From Zopfochytrium polystomum (taxonomy: Eukaryota; Chytridiomycota; Chytridiomycetes; Chytridiales; Chytridiaceae): 64,000 bases of DNA. Positions 49,021-59,239 of the stretch are shown one piece after another; within the stretch, counting starts at the first letter, position 1; every line of letters starts with the position of its first letter. Location: NCBI GenBank assembly GCA_025765615.1, contig JAIVFJ010000050.1, positions 1 through 64,000 on the forward strand, read 5' to 3'. The position numbers and the translations under genes are program-made. The notes beneath the pieces are model-generated. The model made no database searches and was not told the origin of the DNA. It saw nothing but the letters and a program-made list of their open reading frames with translations.

Positions 49021-50937
49021 ATGGCCGCCGCCGCAGACTGCTCCATCGTCAAAGCCGCCTTCCCCTCCCTCGATTTTGGATCGTACGTCCACCCTTTCCA
49101 TGCACACCCTCCGACGTCTCACAATCGAAAACGCGTTCCCTCCCACCAGAGACTGCTGCACCTACAGCTTCAACAACGCCGCCGCCGACATCAAATGCAG
49201 CAACGGCCGCGTCGTCCGCTTGAACTTGCCGTACATGTCGCTTTCGGGTAGCATCCCGGCGGCCGTGTTTGAGCTGACCGGTTTGCAGATGCTGTTGCGT
49301 TCCTCCGCTTTTCCGCTTTTTGCTTCTCTCGCTCCCCGTTTCTTCGCGGACTGATCCCCTTTTCACTTCGTATTACCCGCGTCGCCCGGATCACCCCGCA
49401 GCTCGCTGAACGGCAACAGTTTTTCGGGCGGCTTCCCCGCAGACGTGATAAAGTTGCCGAGCATAACAGAGTTGTACGTCGCTTTTTGCATTGTCCCGAT
49501 GCACACTTGCTGACGGTCATGGTCCTCACTAGCCGGATAGCGATCAACCCGCTAACGGGCCCGATCCCCGACATTTTCGCGGCAACTCCCAACCTCAAGA
49601 TCCTGTGAGTGAGGCTTGATTTCGCCAAGCAGTGCTTCTAACGCACGTCTTCTAGCGATCTCGGTTACTGCAGCTTCACTGGCGTTATCCCACCGTCCTT
49701 GGGCTCGGCATCAGGATTGCAGTCAATGTATACTTTCCTATTTCCTCTTCCAGCTGCCATTTCAACTCACTTCCTTCCGTAGGTATCTTCAGAACAACGG
49801 GCTCTACGGCCCCATTCCCAACTCGATCGGGAATCTCGCGCAGCTGAGTCTCTTCTGGGTTGACGGTACCTGGTACGTAGCAGGTCGCCTCACTCCTTCT
49901 GGAATGTATTCACTTGCCCGCTCTTATTCCCAGCGTCGACACAACGAGACTGCCCGGCAGGATATCGCAAGTGCAGCAACTAAAGTAAGCTTCCCCATTC
50001 CACTTCCACACACTAAAAATCTGGTTAAAGAGTTGGCCCCGCCGCCTCCGGATGCGACGTCCTATCATCCTCCCTGAACGCGCAACAGCAGTCATCCTCC
50101 CCATCGGGGCCAGGTCTCGCCCCGAGCACATCAGCGCCAGATACAACCTCTACCTCACCAAACCCGTCCTCCCCCTCCGAAACCACCCCTCGCACCTCAA
50201 ACGGCTCTGTCACCGTGATCATCGGGACCGGCGCACCACCCAACACCGGGAACGGCGGCAGCCCGAACGCGCCCGTCGACACTGCGTCCCCGTCGGCGAC
50301 CGTCGGCAGTAGCAGCAGCGGTGGCAACGCAACGACGGCGACGGTCGCACCGGGGCTGATCGCGGGGGTCGGGGTCGTCGCGGGGGTCTTTTTGATCGCG
50401 ATTGTCGTCGCGGGAGTTCTGTGGAGGCGGTCACGGACTAGCAGGGGAAAGAGATTTGCGAAATCGGCTTCGGTCGATGCACACTTCCCACATCAATCTC
50501 CTCCCAGCGGCTACCATCACGACCCGCATTCTTCCATCCGTTCACCCCCCACCTCTCCACAGTACCCACACCACTGGAACCACGCAGCCCCTGTCGGCCC
50601 GTTCCACCACCACAACCCCACCACCGCCACGACCACCACCATCGCCAGCTTCCCTGCACAAACCCCACCGCCCGAAAATCTCATCGCAGCGCCCGTGGTC
50701 CTCCCCGAAACGCCCGCGCCGTATATCACGGGGTGGAAGCACCCGGTGCCGCACAGGGGGGCGGGGGCGGGGACTGCGTCGTCGTCGTCGTCGGCGGTGG
50801 TGTTGAAAAAGGTCGATGCGAAAAAGGGGTTGGTCGACGTAGCAGTCGGCGGGCACGGCGGCGGGGGGGAGGTGGACGGGCTCGGGGCTACGGGAGGATT
50901 GGGATTGCCGGCGTACGTGGAGGTGGAGGGCGGATGA
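49021..50937 (+). CDS. LRR transmembrane protein 1 (489 aa, eight exons)
   Basis: Exons: 49021-49082, 49150-49293, 49402-49473, 49533-49604, 49656-49727, 49783-49872, 49934-49984, 50031-50937; they sum to 1,470 nt (490 codons), all introns phase 2. N-terminal cap DCCTYSFNNAAADIKCSNGR, then five plant-type LRRs (GSIPAAVF, GGFPADVI, GPIPDIFA, GVIPPSLG, GPIPNSIG), three of them exactly one 72-nt exon each. A Ser/Thr/Pro-rich stalk follows, a single membrane helix at about residues 293-318 (LIAGVGVVAGVFLIAIVVAGVL) with RRSRTSRGKR stop-transfer, and a His/Pro-rich cytoplasmic tail without kinase domain. No classical signal peptide is visible (MAAAADCSIVKAAFPS), so targeting is unclear. Family knowledge suggests an extracellular recognition or adhesion role. 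It is tandem with the gene at 51233. Confidence 0.82.
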
Positions 50938-50951
50938 GGCGATACACTGCC

Positions 50952-51036
50952 TGGTCTGCCTGTCTGTCTGTCTGTCTGTCCGTCTGTCTGGCTGTCTGCC
51001 TGCCTGTCTGTCTGTCTGTCTGCCTGTCTGTCTCGC
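50952..51036. repeat. (CTGT)n microsatellite
   Basis: CTGT repeats with CTGC/CCGT variants directly downstream of LRR gene 1. A second, (AGCC)n, lies at 51190-51224 just before the LRR gene 2 start. Confidence 0.85.
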
Positions 51037-51188
51037 GTCGTGTGTGTGGTAAACAAACAAAAGCCAGGTCATCCGAAAGTCCAACTGGACGGAGCAGCGG
51101 CCAGCAGCAGCAGCAAGCCAACGCCCGACGTCCGACGGCGTCCCGCCCCGTCCACCCACATCCACCCCACATCCAGCACGGCCCCCAA

Positions 51189-51224
<36 letters not shown>

Positions 51225-51232
51225 AGCGAGAG

Positions 51233-52977
51233 ATGGCCGCCCCGGCCGACTGCGCGATCGTCAAGGCCATCTTCCCGTCCATCGACTTTGGATCGTTGCG
51301 TAGCAGCCCTTTCCCCCTAACCCATCCCCATGCCCATCCACCCATCACCCACTGACCTTCAATGGGCCTATCAAAATTCCTTGTTCGCAACCGCAGAGAC
51401 TGCTGCAACTACACGGTCAACAACGCCACGGCGGACGTCAAATGCACCGACGGCCGCGTCACCCGCCTCAATCTTCCGAGCATGTCTCTGAACGGCGCGA
51501 TCCCACCTCGGCTGTTTGATTTGACGGCGCTGAAGATGATGTGGGGGTTGTCGTGTTCGATTTCTTGCCCCATCGCTGACGTTTGACTCTTGTTTTTTTT
51601 TTTTTTTCCGCAGCTCGCTAAACAGCAACGGGTTCACCGGCGGGTTCCCCGCGGACGTCGTGAAGCTCCCTAACATTGAAGAGTTGTGAGTTTGAGATCG
51701 CTTTTGCTTTAGTCCGTTGCTCACTCACCTTACCCTTAGCCGAATAGCCATCAACACACTCACTGGACCGATTCCGGACATCTTTGAATCCACGCCCAAT
51801 CTGAGGATCCTGTGAGCTTCTTTATTTTCCCGTCTCTCCTTCCATCGTTCTGAAATTCCTTTTGACCAGTGATCTCGGGATATGCTCCTTCAACGGTACC
51901 ATCCCTCCTTCAATCGGATCTGCTTCTGGGCTCTCTGCATTGTGAGGTCTTGCTTACTTGTTTGTTGCTCTCCTTATTCAAAATGCAAACGGTTCTTGAT
52001 TTTCCAAGATATCTGCAAGATAACCGGCTCTATGGTCCGATTCCCGAAAAGCTGGGAAACTTATCTTCTTTGGAGCTCTTTTGGGTTGACGGCACGTGGT
52101 AAGTTTGGGTTGAAGATTGAGGAATTTCGAGACTCGAGTGAACCGATCGGTCACTGGGCATTGATTTTTTTTTTCAAAAGCGTCGACACCAGCTATTTAC
52201 CAGGCAAGATTTCAAAAGTCGCTGATTTGAGGTGAACCACCGTTGTTTCAGGGCTTTCCCTGCTTTGTGCTCACTCAATTTCCTCTCCACCTCCCGACCG
52301 GCACCAGACTAGCGCCCGCGGGTCTGTCGTGCGAAGCCCTGTCCGCCTCCGTCAGCGCGCAATCCAGAACCGCCACAACCGCGACACCAACCCAAAGTCC
52401 AGCAACCTCGAACAACCCCGCGACAACTTCCACATCTTCGTCCAACTCGACCACGATTATTGCAGCTGCCGCAGGCGGCGTCGGCGCAGTAGTCGTGATC
52501 GCGCTGGCGGTCGTCGGCGTGATAGTTTGGCGGCGGCGGAGCCGGCGTCAATCTAGTAAAGGCAAAATCGTGACGAATGGGGACCTCACACCGGCAGGAC
52601 CGAACCCCAACCTGGGCGATGGTAGCTCCGCTCTCGCCTTCATCCCACCGCCAACCGCAGACCCGTCCGCACCCACATTCGCGCCACAACACACTCTCCC
52701 ATCAACCCAGCACCAACAACCCATCCCGCGTCCCGTGGCTCCGCCGCGCACCGTGACGGCGCCGATCCAGCACGCGTCGCTGGCGGCCGACCAAACCGCG
52801 GAGCGATACGGCGCGAAATCAAACTCGCAAAGCTTCAAGAGTGGGGAGGGAACGACGTCAGGGGTGCTGTTTGTGGAACGGGTTGTGGTGCAGAGCGGCG
52901 AGACGACGGCGAACCTACCTGCGTACGCTGAGCTTGACGTTGTAGGTCGCGCGGGCACGGCCAGATCGGGCGTTTAA
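51233..52977 (+). CDS. LRR transmembrane protein 2 (410 aa, eight exons)
   Basis: Exons: 51233-51294, 51397-51540, 51614-51685, 51740-51811, 51870-51941, 52009-52098, 52181-52231, 52308-52977 (1,233 nt). Exon lengths 1-7 are identical to those of LRR protein 1. The cap is DCCNYTVNNATADVKCTDGR and five LRRs follow (GAIPPRLF, GGFPADVV, GPIPDIFE, GTIPPSIG, GPIPEKLG). The membrane helix is at about residues 237-260 (GVGAVVVIALAVVGVIVW) followed by RRRSRRQS. The cytoplasmic tail differs from protein 1, being shorter and Pro/Ala-rich, so the two share ectodomain but not tail. It is a tandem duplicate about 300 bp downstream. Confidence 0.82.
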
Positions 52978-53385
52978 GCGTTGCTCGGGGAACGCGATCG
53001 AAGGGTTTTAGATTTGGGATAGATTCAATTTATTTCAACACATGAATATCGTGGCTCTGATAGCTCTGCCTTTGAAGATTCCAAGTTTACCTCGTCACCT
53101 TCGTTATTTCCACCCGAGCAGGCCACAGAAAACGCAAATGGTCCCATAAGAGCGATTCCAGACAGCCGCCGACACCAGTTCGCGTCTATTTCGTGCATCG
53201 AACATGTCTCGAGATACATTGTTCATTTTTCCAGCTTCCGCTGAGCTTCCGGTGAAGCTTCCGGGTACTTTCCTTTTTTGGAAGTACTCGGATTTGTCAG
53301 AGCTGCTTGCGAGGAAAGTTGCATTTCAGAAGAGCTCGCCGCGTGTTTTATACGAACAGGGAACTCTTGCACAGCACACACCGCA
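52978..53385. other. Intergenic
   Basis: Sequence between LRR gene 2 and the SDR gene promoter. No gene is recognised. Confidence 0.5.
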
Positions 53386-53393
53386 TATATAAA
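53386..53393 (+). promoter_or_regulatory. TATA box of SDR gene 1
   Basis: TATATAAA about 100 bp upstream of the ATG at 53492. The SDR paralogue has a similar element (TATATATAA at 54802), so the position is conserved. Confidence 0.6.
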
Positions 53394-53491
53394 GGCTAGC
53401 GACGCCACAGAACATTACCCTCCCACACACATTCCCCCGTCCTTCACGTTCCCGCCCTTCTTCCTTTTTCGAAAAGCCACAACAGCCCACA

Positions 53492-54315
53492 ATGTCTGCA
53501 AAGCCCGTCATCGTCGTCGCCGGCTACGGTCCCGGCATCAGCCGCGCCGTCGCCATCCACTTTGCACAAAAGAAGGGACTGGCCGTCGCGCTCTTGGCAC
53601 GGACCGAGTCGAAGCTGCTCGACCCGAAAAAGGTACCTTGTGCTCCCTCTCGCTTACTCTCGCATCCTCCCCCAAACGGCCCGATCCTCCCCCCCTCCCT
53701 TTCCCACGCCCGCTTCACTAACAACACTCGCCACTTTCCACAGAGCTCGCCACGCTCGGCGTCACCGCAAAAGCCTTCCCCGTGAACCTCTCCGACGTCG
53801 ACGCCGTCCGGGCCACCATCGGCACCGTCCGCGCCTCCCTCGGCCTGATCCACATCCTCTTCTGGAACGCCGCCGCGGTCGGCACGACCACCCTCCTGAC
53901 CGACCCGTCCTCCCTCACCGCCGCGCAGTACGCGTACAACGTGGAGTTCGCCTCGTTCATCGCCAGCGTCCACGCGTCTCTCTCCGACCTGAAATCGACC
54001 CTCGTCGGCGGCCGCCACGGCGCGATCCTCGTGACCGGCGGGTTCCTGGAGGAGGTGGCGGAGGGGACGGCGAAGCTTGCCGTGGCGTGGCGGTTTTCGA
54101 CGATCGTCGCGCTGAACGCGGCGAAGAGGAAGGCGGTGCAGGTGCTGAATGAGGAGCTGGCCGAGAGCGGGGTGTACGCCGGGGAGGTGACGGTGATGGG
54201 GATGGTCAAGGGGACGCCGTTTGACGACGGGACGGCGACGATTACGCCGGCGGCGGTCGCCGAGAGGTTTGAGGGGTTGTATGAGAAGAGGACGGCGGTG
54301 TTTGACGCTATTTGA
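53492..54315 (+). CDS. Short-chain dehydrogenase/reductase-fold protein 1 (236 aa)
   Basis: Exons 53492-53632 and 53746-54315 (711 nt). VIVVAGYGPGISRAVAIHFA is a Rossmann GxGxG[IL] dinucleotide-binding loop, and LLARTESKL the second strand. FWNAAAVG corresponds to NNAG. At the active site, where SDRs have Y-x-x-x-K, the sequence is LNAAK (in IVALNAAKRKAVQVLNEEL): the lysine is kept but tyrosine is replaced by leucine. The upstream serine region reads ILVTGGFLEE without the usual Ser. The length suits a classical SDR. It may be a non-catalytic NAD(P)-binding protein or use an atypical mechanism. Tandem with the gene at 54863. Confidence 0.8.
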
Positions 54316-54801
54316 GGCGCGGTGAATATGAACGCGACAGAAAATACTCGTGCTAGAATCTTTTTTGTTTTTGAAAGTTGGATCCCTCAAAGTCTCCTGC
54401 GGCGGCCAGGGTGCGATACAACAACTATGATTGAACTGCGGCCCTCGTTTGTTCGAGTTCGGCTGCAGATGTCAGTGATAAATGACGTTTTTCCAACGTA
54501 GCCGGGGCGGGTCCACTACCTTTTGGAAATACCTTGTCTACAACACGGCCTAAAGTTCTGCGAGATGTCAAGGTTTTCTTGCCGTCTCCTCCCTGTCCCC
54601 GAGTTCCGCCACACGGACATTACAAATGCTTTTCTTCCGCCGCGGTCAAACAGAGATTTCCCGCCATGTTGCAGCTTCCGCCTTACGATGTCGTCCCCAT
54701 TGAAGTTTTTGTCATCACTGCCACGACGCTTGCAAACGTCTTCGATGGTTTTAGTATGTTATTAATATAAATCCGCTGCTATTAGAAATACGACAGTATG
54801 C
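54316..54801. other. Intergenic between SDR paralogues
   Basis: No gene. It contains the promoter region of SDR gene 2. Confidence 0.5.
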
Positions 54802-54810
54802 TATATATAA
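54802..54810 (+). promoter_or_regulatory. TATA box of SDR gene 2
   Basis: TATATATAA, about 55-60 bp upstream of the ATG at 54863. Confidence 0.6.
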
Positions 54811-54862
54811 CACGCACGCAAATTTCTCCATCCTATCATTCGTCCTTCTTGAAATCAGCACA

Positions 54863-55683
54863 ATGTCCCAAAAGCCCGTCATCGTCGTCGCCGGCTACGG
54901 CCCTGGTATCAGCCGCGCCGTCGCCATCCACTTTGCCCAAAAGAAAGGCCTGGCCGTCGCTCTCTTGGCGCGGACCGAGTCGAAGCTGGTCGAAGCCGAG
55001 AAAGGTATGAAGGCTGGTCCCTCTCGTTTCCATTGATCTCGACCCTCAACTCCACCAACTCCCCCACCACCCCCCATCCCCCCACGTACCTTGCACTCAC
55101 TTCTTACGCAGAGCTCGCCGCGCTCGGCATCACTGCAAAGGCCTTCTCGGTCGACCTCTCCGACGTCGACGCGGTCCGCGCCACCATCGCCTCCGTGCGC
55201 GAATCGCTCGGTCCCATCCACATCCTCTTCTGGAACGCCGCCGCGGTCGGCACGACGACGCTCCTCACAGACCCCGGCGCCCTCTCTGCCGCGCAGTACG
55301 CCTACAACGTGCAGTTCGCCTCCTTCATCGCCGGCGTCCACGGGTCGCTCTCGGACCTCAAGTCGACGCGGGTGGGCGAGCACCTCGGCGCGATCCTCGT
55401 GACGGGCGGGTTCCTGGAGGAGGTGGCGGAGGGGACGGCGAAGCTGGCCGTGGCGTGGCGGTTTTCGACGATCGTGGCTTTGAAGGCGGCGTTGCGCAAG
55501 GCGGTGCAGGTGCTGAACGAGGAGTTGGTGGAGAGCGGGGTGTACGCCGGGGAGGTGACTGTGATGGGCGCGGTCAAGGGCACGCCGTTCGACGACGGGA
55601 CGGCGACGATAGAGGCAGCCGCGGTCGCGGAGAGGTTTGAGGGGTTGTATGAGAAGAGGACGGCGGTGTTTGACGCCATCTGA
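54863..55683 (+). CDS. Short-chain dehydrogenase/reductase-fold protein 2 (237 aa)
   Basis: Exons 54863-55004 and 55112-55683 (714 nt); the intron is at the same place as in SDR gene 1 but in phase 1. The nucleotide-binding loop VVAGYGPGISRAVA and FWNAAAVG are unchanged. The active-site segment is IVALKAALRKAVQVLNEEL: neither Tyr nor Lys of YxxxK is at its place (L and L). It diverges from protein 1 mainly in scattered residues. Loss of both catalytic residues while the fold stays conserved suggests a binding or regulatory role (inference). Confidence 0.8.
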
Positions 55684-55762
55684 GGCGAGCGTGAAACCGC
55701 AGCCCAGCAAATACATCTTTGTCATATTCGCTTTATTAAGATCAAAGGCCAAGCCCATGCCA

Positions 55763-56314
55763 TCACCCACCCGCCGCACCCGGCGCAACCACAACCCTGC
55801 ACCCGGCCCGCTCCACGAACGCCCTGGTCGCCGCCTCCACATTCTCCGCCTTGACCGCAACATAATCCGTATCATACGTCGACACCGCAAACAGCGACAC
55901 TCTCGCGTCCGCGAGCGCGCCGGCGAGCCGCGACATGACGCCGGTCATTGCGAAGGGCAGCGGGCCTTCGACGCGGTACATGCGCCAGCCGGACTCGACG
56001 GTCAGCCACGAGGCGGCGCCGGGGGCGCCGGCCGACGAGAGCGCTAGGTCGGTCGGGGCGACGATCGAGATCTCGTCGTCGGTGCGGGTGATGGAGATCA
56101 TCGGGCGGGAGGAGGAGGATCCACTGCCGCCGTCCCGCCGGCTGACCGCGGGAGGGAGTGTCGCGGCAGCGAAGAGGTCTGCGAGGTACGATCGGACAGC
56201 GGCGGCGGAGGCGGTGGTGGCGGCGTCGTCGCCCTCGATGAGGGCATCCGGCCCGATCTTGCACACGGCAAACGGCGTGGGAAGGAGCGTCAGGACCAAA
56301 GCGTCGGCCGACAT
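55763..56314 (-). CDS. ACT-domain protein (CASTOR/ACT_7-like), about 183 aa
   Basis: I start at MSADALVLTLLPTPFAVCKI (56314); an upstream in-frame ATG (56413) would add 33 residues rich in His/Arg that look like leader. The C-terminal half has LPFAMTGVMSRLAGALADAR, VSLFAVSTYDTDYVAVKAEN and VEAATRAFVERAG, the signature of tandem-ACT proteins in which the ACT fold binds amino acids (family knowledge; CASTOR-like arginine sensing in animals, diverse small proteins in fungi and bacteria). A disordered Ser/Arg insert separates the N-terminal half. Convergent with SDR gene 2, 79 bp apart. AATATATATT at 56416-56425 is a likely TATA. Confidence 0.75.
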   Translation of the reverse strand: MSADALVLTLLPTPFAVCKIGPDALIEGDDAATTASAAAVRSYLADLFAAATLPPAVSRRDGGSGSSSSRPMISITRTDDEISIVAPTDLALSSAGAPGAASWLTVESGWRMYRVEGPLPFAMTGVMSRLAGALADARVSLFAVSTYDTDYVAVKAENVEAATRAFVERAGCRVVVAPGAAGG

Positions 56315-56845
56315 TGAACGAAATTGCGGAGAATTGCAAAATGCTGCGTTTGAAATTCGGTGCTTGGATCCTCGGATAAAATGCGGAGTACACCGTCGGT
56401 GAATGATGCCCACAAAATATATATTAGTTCTTCTTCACTAACATCCTCGGGTGGAAAGGCGGAGGCGGAAATCCAATAGAATATGGCTCAGCCAAAGGGG
56501 CGGATTTTAGACCTCCGATGCCGCTGTCCGGGCCGCTTTGCGGAGCCTCGACTGCTCACCTTGGCTCCAATAATGTTTGCTCCTTCTCGTCAATGGGCGC
56601 AGGCACCGCCCCTGCTGTGTCTCGCGGCGCCAAACGCGTTTGCCTTTTCACCTCATTTCTCTCTAGTGTTTTCAGTTTTCCGTATTGCTCAGCCCTCTGA
56701 TTGACTTTGCGCTAGCGCTACACTGAGAGTCCTCACTCAGATACCCTGCTCTTATTACATTGGGGTCCCTCACGCGGCTCTCTTTCAACTTCCTATCCTT
56801 CCTACTCCGCCCCTTCCGCTGCATTGCCGTTGCAGATGAAATCCC
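56315..56845. other. Divergent promoter region
   Basis: Between the ACT gene (minus) and the proline-rich secreted gene (plus). No other gene is seen. Confidence 0.5.
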
Positions 56846-56855
56846 TATATATATA
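56846..56855 (+). promoter_or_regulatory. TATA box of the proline-rich gene
   Basis: TATATATATA about 75 bp upstream of the ATG at 56926. Confidence 0.6.
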
Positions 56856-56925
56856 CCCACAAATCGATCCCCTCTGCCATTCGACAACCCAAACTCACTC
56901 CCAAACACTCTGTCGCTTTTGAACA

Positions 56926-57430
56926 ATGCGCCAAACTATCGCTCTTCTTTGCTTCGCCGTAACGGCCATCGTCCTGGCATTCGCCGCTGCCGCCGCAAAC
57001 GCCGAGGTGCTCCAACCGATGGCTGCCGTCCATTTGAGCCGCCGCAGGTAACACAGTCTGTTACGTCTCGCTTGTCTCTAACTCTCCCTCCGCTTATTGC
57101 TTCCGAACAACGCAATTACACCAGGGAACCCGTGAGGAAGCCATGTAAGAATCGACCTTTCGATTCTTATGTTCTGTTGGTTTGTTTTGCTCACCCAACA
57201 CAAAAAATGCCCCGTCGTTCCCGCCGTTCCTCGACGTCTCCCCACCCCTCGTACTCCTAGCCCCGCCAAAGGGACCCGCCCGCCCGCCTCCGCCACCGCC
57301 GCAAGTTATTCGCCCGCAACCCATCCGCCCGAACCCACGCCCGCCCGCGCCCGCGCCCGCCCCCGGCGGCCACCAAGTAATCCGGCCCGTACCTATCCGT
57401 CCGGGCCAGCCGCGCCCGGCGGGGCATTAG
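56926..57430 (+). CDS. Secreted proline-rich protein with QVIRPxPIRP repeats (103 aa)
   Basis: Exons 56926-57047, 57125-57144 (20 nt) and 57261-57430; 312 nt, 104 codons including stop, with phases 2 and 1 matching. Residues 1-26 (MRQTIALLCFAVTAIVLAFA...) form a signal peptide. Mature part: a short linker, then PPKGPARPPPPPPQVIRPQP, an AP-rich spacer and QVIRPVPIRPGQPRPAGH. The decapeptide QVIRPxPIRP occurs twice. No Cys. No known domain; it resembles in style short proline-rich wall or antimicrobial peptides, but that is only composition. The 20-nt middle exon parallels the microexon genes elsewhere in the window. Confidence 0.7.
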
Positions 57431-57498
57431 TAGCTGGATCCAACCGCAGCGAGGATGTTTTGTATCCCGAATTTTCGCTTACATTTGCCTTTTTTTTT

Positions 57499-57879
57499 TT
57501 AAAAAAATCGGAAGAGTGCATTCGAATAAAGTCTTATGCAACTTGCATGATGGAAAATGATCAGTTGGGTGGTGGTAAGCGCGGGCAAGATCGATCGCTG
57601 AAGGATGCCACACCAGTTACAGCCTCTGCCAAGTTTTAGACAGCTACAGACAAAGTGCGTGGCGTCCCCGTTCTCCCAGAGGATGTCCGAGTCGTAAGTT
57701 AGTTGCAAGGCGTCGGTGTAGTAGCGGTCGCCCTGGGCGGCGCTGTACAAGATCCAGCTCTGTCCGTACGGGTTCGTAAAGGTGCCGCACTGGGATCCGA
57801 CCTGACCGTCGCTGCAAACACTGTTGGTGTTGGAGAAAACGCCGTTGCACAGCATGAACGAGCTGAACTGGGCGGCCAT
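57499..57879 (-). CDS. Small Cys-rich protein, unknown (about 126 aa)
   Basis: I chose the ATG at 57879 (MAAQFSSFMLCNGVFSNTN); the open frame continues upstream to 58152 but that part looks non-coding (Arg-rich). Cysteines occur as LCNG, VCSDG, QCGTF, VCSCLK and CNWCG. No signal peptide is evident. After NWCG the frame becomes hydrophobic and may read into an intron or 3' flank, so the C-terminus is uncertain. Confidence 0.45.
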   Translation of the reverse strand: MAAQFSSFMLCNGVFSNTNSVCSDGQVGSQCGTFTNPYGQSWILYSAAQGDRYYTDALQLTYDSDILWENGDATHFVCSCLKLGRGCNWCGILQRSILPALTTTQLIIFHHASCIRLYSNALFRFF

Positions 57880-58576
57880 GGCTTGTCTGTGTTGTTTGTG
57901 TTCGTGAATGCTGGAAACTTGCGCGAAAGGCACGAGACGGGTTTGTTCTTGCACGTTTTTGTGATCAGCCCGCACATCCCGTGGATTCCAAGAGATTCGG
58001 ATTTCGCGCCGGGAACACAAAAATGAAAGGGAGGAAAGACAGCGGCGCGGCCGTCGGATGTTCGGACCTACCCGCGAACCCGGCCGGGCGGCACGAAGAA
58101 CATCCACGGGCAGGCTTGCATGGCACTTCGCCAATCTCAAAAATGACGTCAAGGCCTTGTTTGGCTAGCCACGATGCAAACTTCATGATTCCAATCGATC
58201 TCGACCGGTATTAATAAATCAAGTGAAACTCGGCACACACCTAGATGAAGTTTTCTGCAAAAGCTCAAGGCGGGGGCAAGTCGGGGGGACCAAAATTGGG
58301 CCTTTTACAATCAAGTTGGCACGGTGTCAAGTTCGCGTGCCAATTTGGCATTAACTCGGCGGTGAACTGGAAACCGTGGTCTCTGGCTGCCAGAGGCTGT
58401 AGGAACATATCTTGAAAGGCCCAATGTAGAGTTTTAGCCTTGTCCGTGGCGCGCCATCTTGGAGGCCGCTACATCACCCCTCTTCCATGGTTGCAAGCTT
58501 TCCGTAAAAACTCCAGTAGTAGTATTAATGTTTCATAATATTAAACCCATCACCCACAGGGACGCACGCTCGCTTT
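57880..58576. other. Intergenic
   Basis: No recognised gene. It holds the flank of the Cys-rich ORF and the 3' flank of the PEX39-like gene. Confidence 0.45.
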
Positions 58577-59239
58577 TCACTCGTTCCCTCCTCCTCCTCC
58601 TCCTCCTTCGCCCTCCTCCTTCTCCCACGGCTTCCGCCTCGGCTGCATCTGCGCGCTCGTCGCCATCTGCATCCCGTACGTCGTGTCCGGGATCGTCCGT
58701 ACGCCCGGCACGGGCTCGCCGCGCGCCACCATCGCGCAGATCTCGGCAAAGCTGCGCGGGTAGGTCGGATCGCTCGACGCGGCGGCCTCTGCGGTCGCGG
58801 CTGATGCGTCGGCGTGCTGGGCCGCGGACGGCGCGGTGGTGTCGAGCGACGCTGACGGCGCGGGTGCGGTCGCGATTGCGGTTTCCACGGCAGCAAGGGG
58901 TGCGGTATGGATGGATGGATCGGTGGATGTTGGTGGCAGGGAAGTCGCGGGCGGGGCGGGCGGGGCGGCCTCGGCCGGTGCGGAGGGCTTCGCAAGGGTG
59001 GGCATGACAAACTTGCGAAAGTAAAATCGCTTTGCGTTTAGAAGCTTCGTGGCCGCTGCGTCCCCTGCGTCCTCCGCTTCCGACGATGAGGCATCGATCG
59101 ACTGCGACGAGGCAGGGGTCGTCGCGGTGGCCTTTGAGAGGATGGATCTCACGCCCGCCTGGAAAGCGGCGTCGGCGTCAAAGTCGTACGCGACAAAGGC
59201 GGGGTGGTCGTCGACGCTGAATGGTTGGGGGTTTGACAT
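58577..59239 (-). CDS. PEX39-like peroxisomal import factor (KPWE protein)
   Basis: A 220-residue single-exon frame. The C-terminal part YPRSFAEICAMVARGEPVPG, then VRTIPDTTYG and RRKPWEKE, matches the conserved 'PxSFxxIxxLIxxGxxxPGIxxIP...KPWE' module of a small fungal/animal family (yeast Yjr012c, human C6orf226), recently described as Pex39, which cooperates with Pex7 in import of PTS2 cargo (recalled knowledge). The N-terminus (MSNPQPFSVDDHPAFVAYDF) and the basic KRFYFRKFVMP segment near residue 70 are followed by an Ala/Pro-rich disordered linker. The product would act in cytosol and at peroxisomes. The family call is fairly firm; the function is by homology. Confidence 0.65.
   Translation of the reverse strand: MSNPQPFSVDDHPAFVAYDFDADAAFQAGVRSILSKATATTPASSQSIDASSSEAEDAGDAAATKLLNAKRFYFRKFVMPTLAKPSAPAEAAPPAPPATSLPPTSTDPSIHTAPLAAVETAIATAPAPSASLDTTAPSAAQHADASAATAEAAASSDPTYPRSFAEICAMVARGEPVPGVRTIPDTTYGMQMATSAQMQPRRKPWEKEEGEGGGGGGGNE

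Noticed and set aside
55763..56413. Upstream ATG (56413) as the start of the ACT protein
   Set aside because: The extra 33 residues overlap the probable TATA/leader zone and lack similarity to ACT proteins; MSADALVLTLL at 56314 is the typical start.
57880..58152. N-terminal extension of the Cys-rich ORF
   Set aside because: Arg-rich and unlike the downstream coding part; the ATG at 57879 gives a compact Cys-bearing protein.
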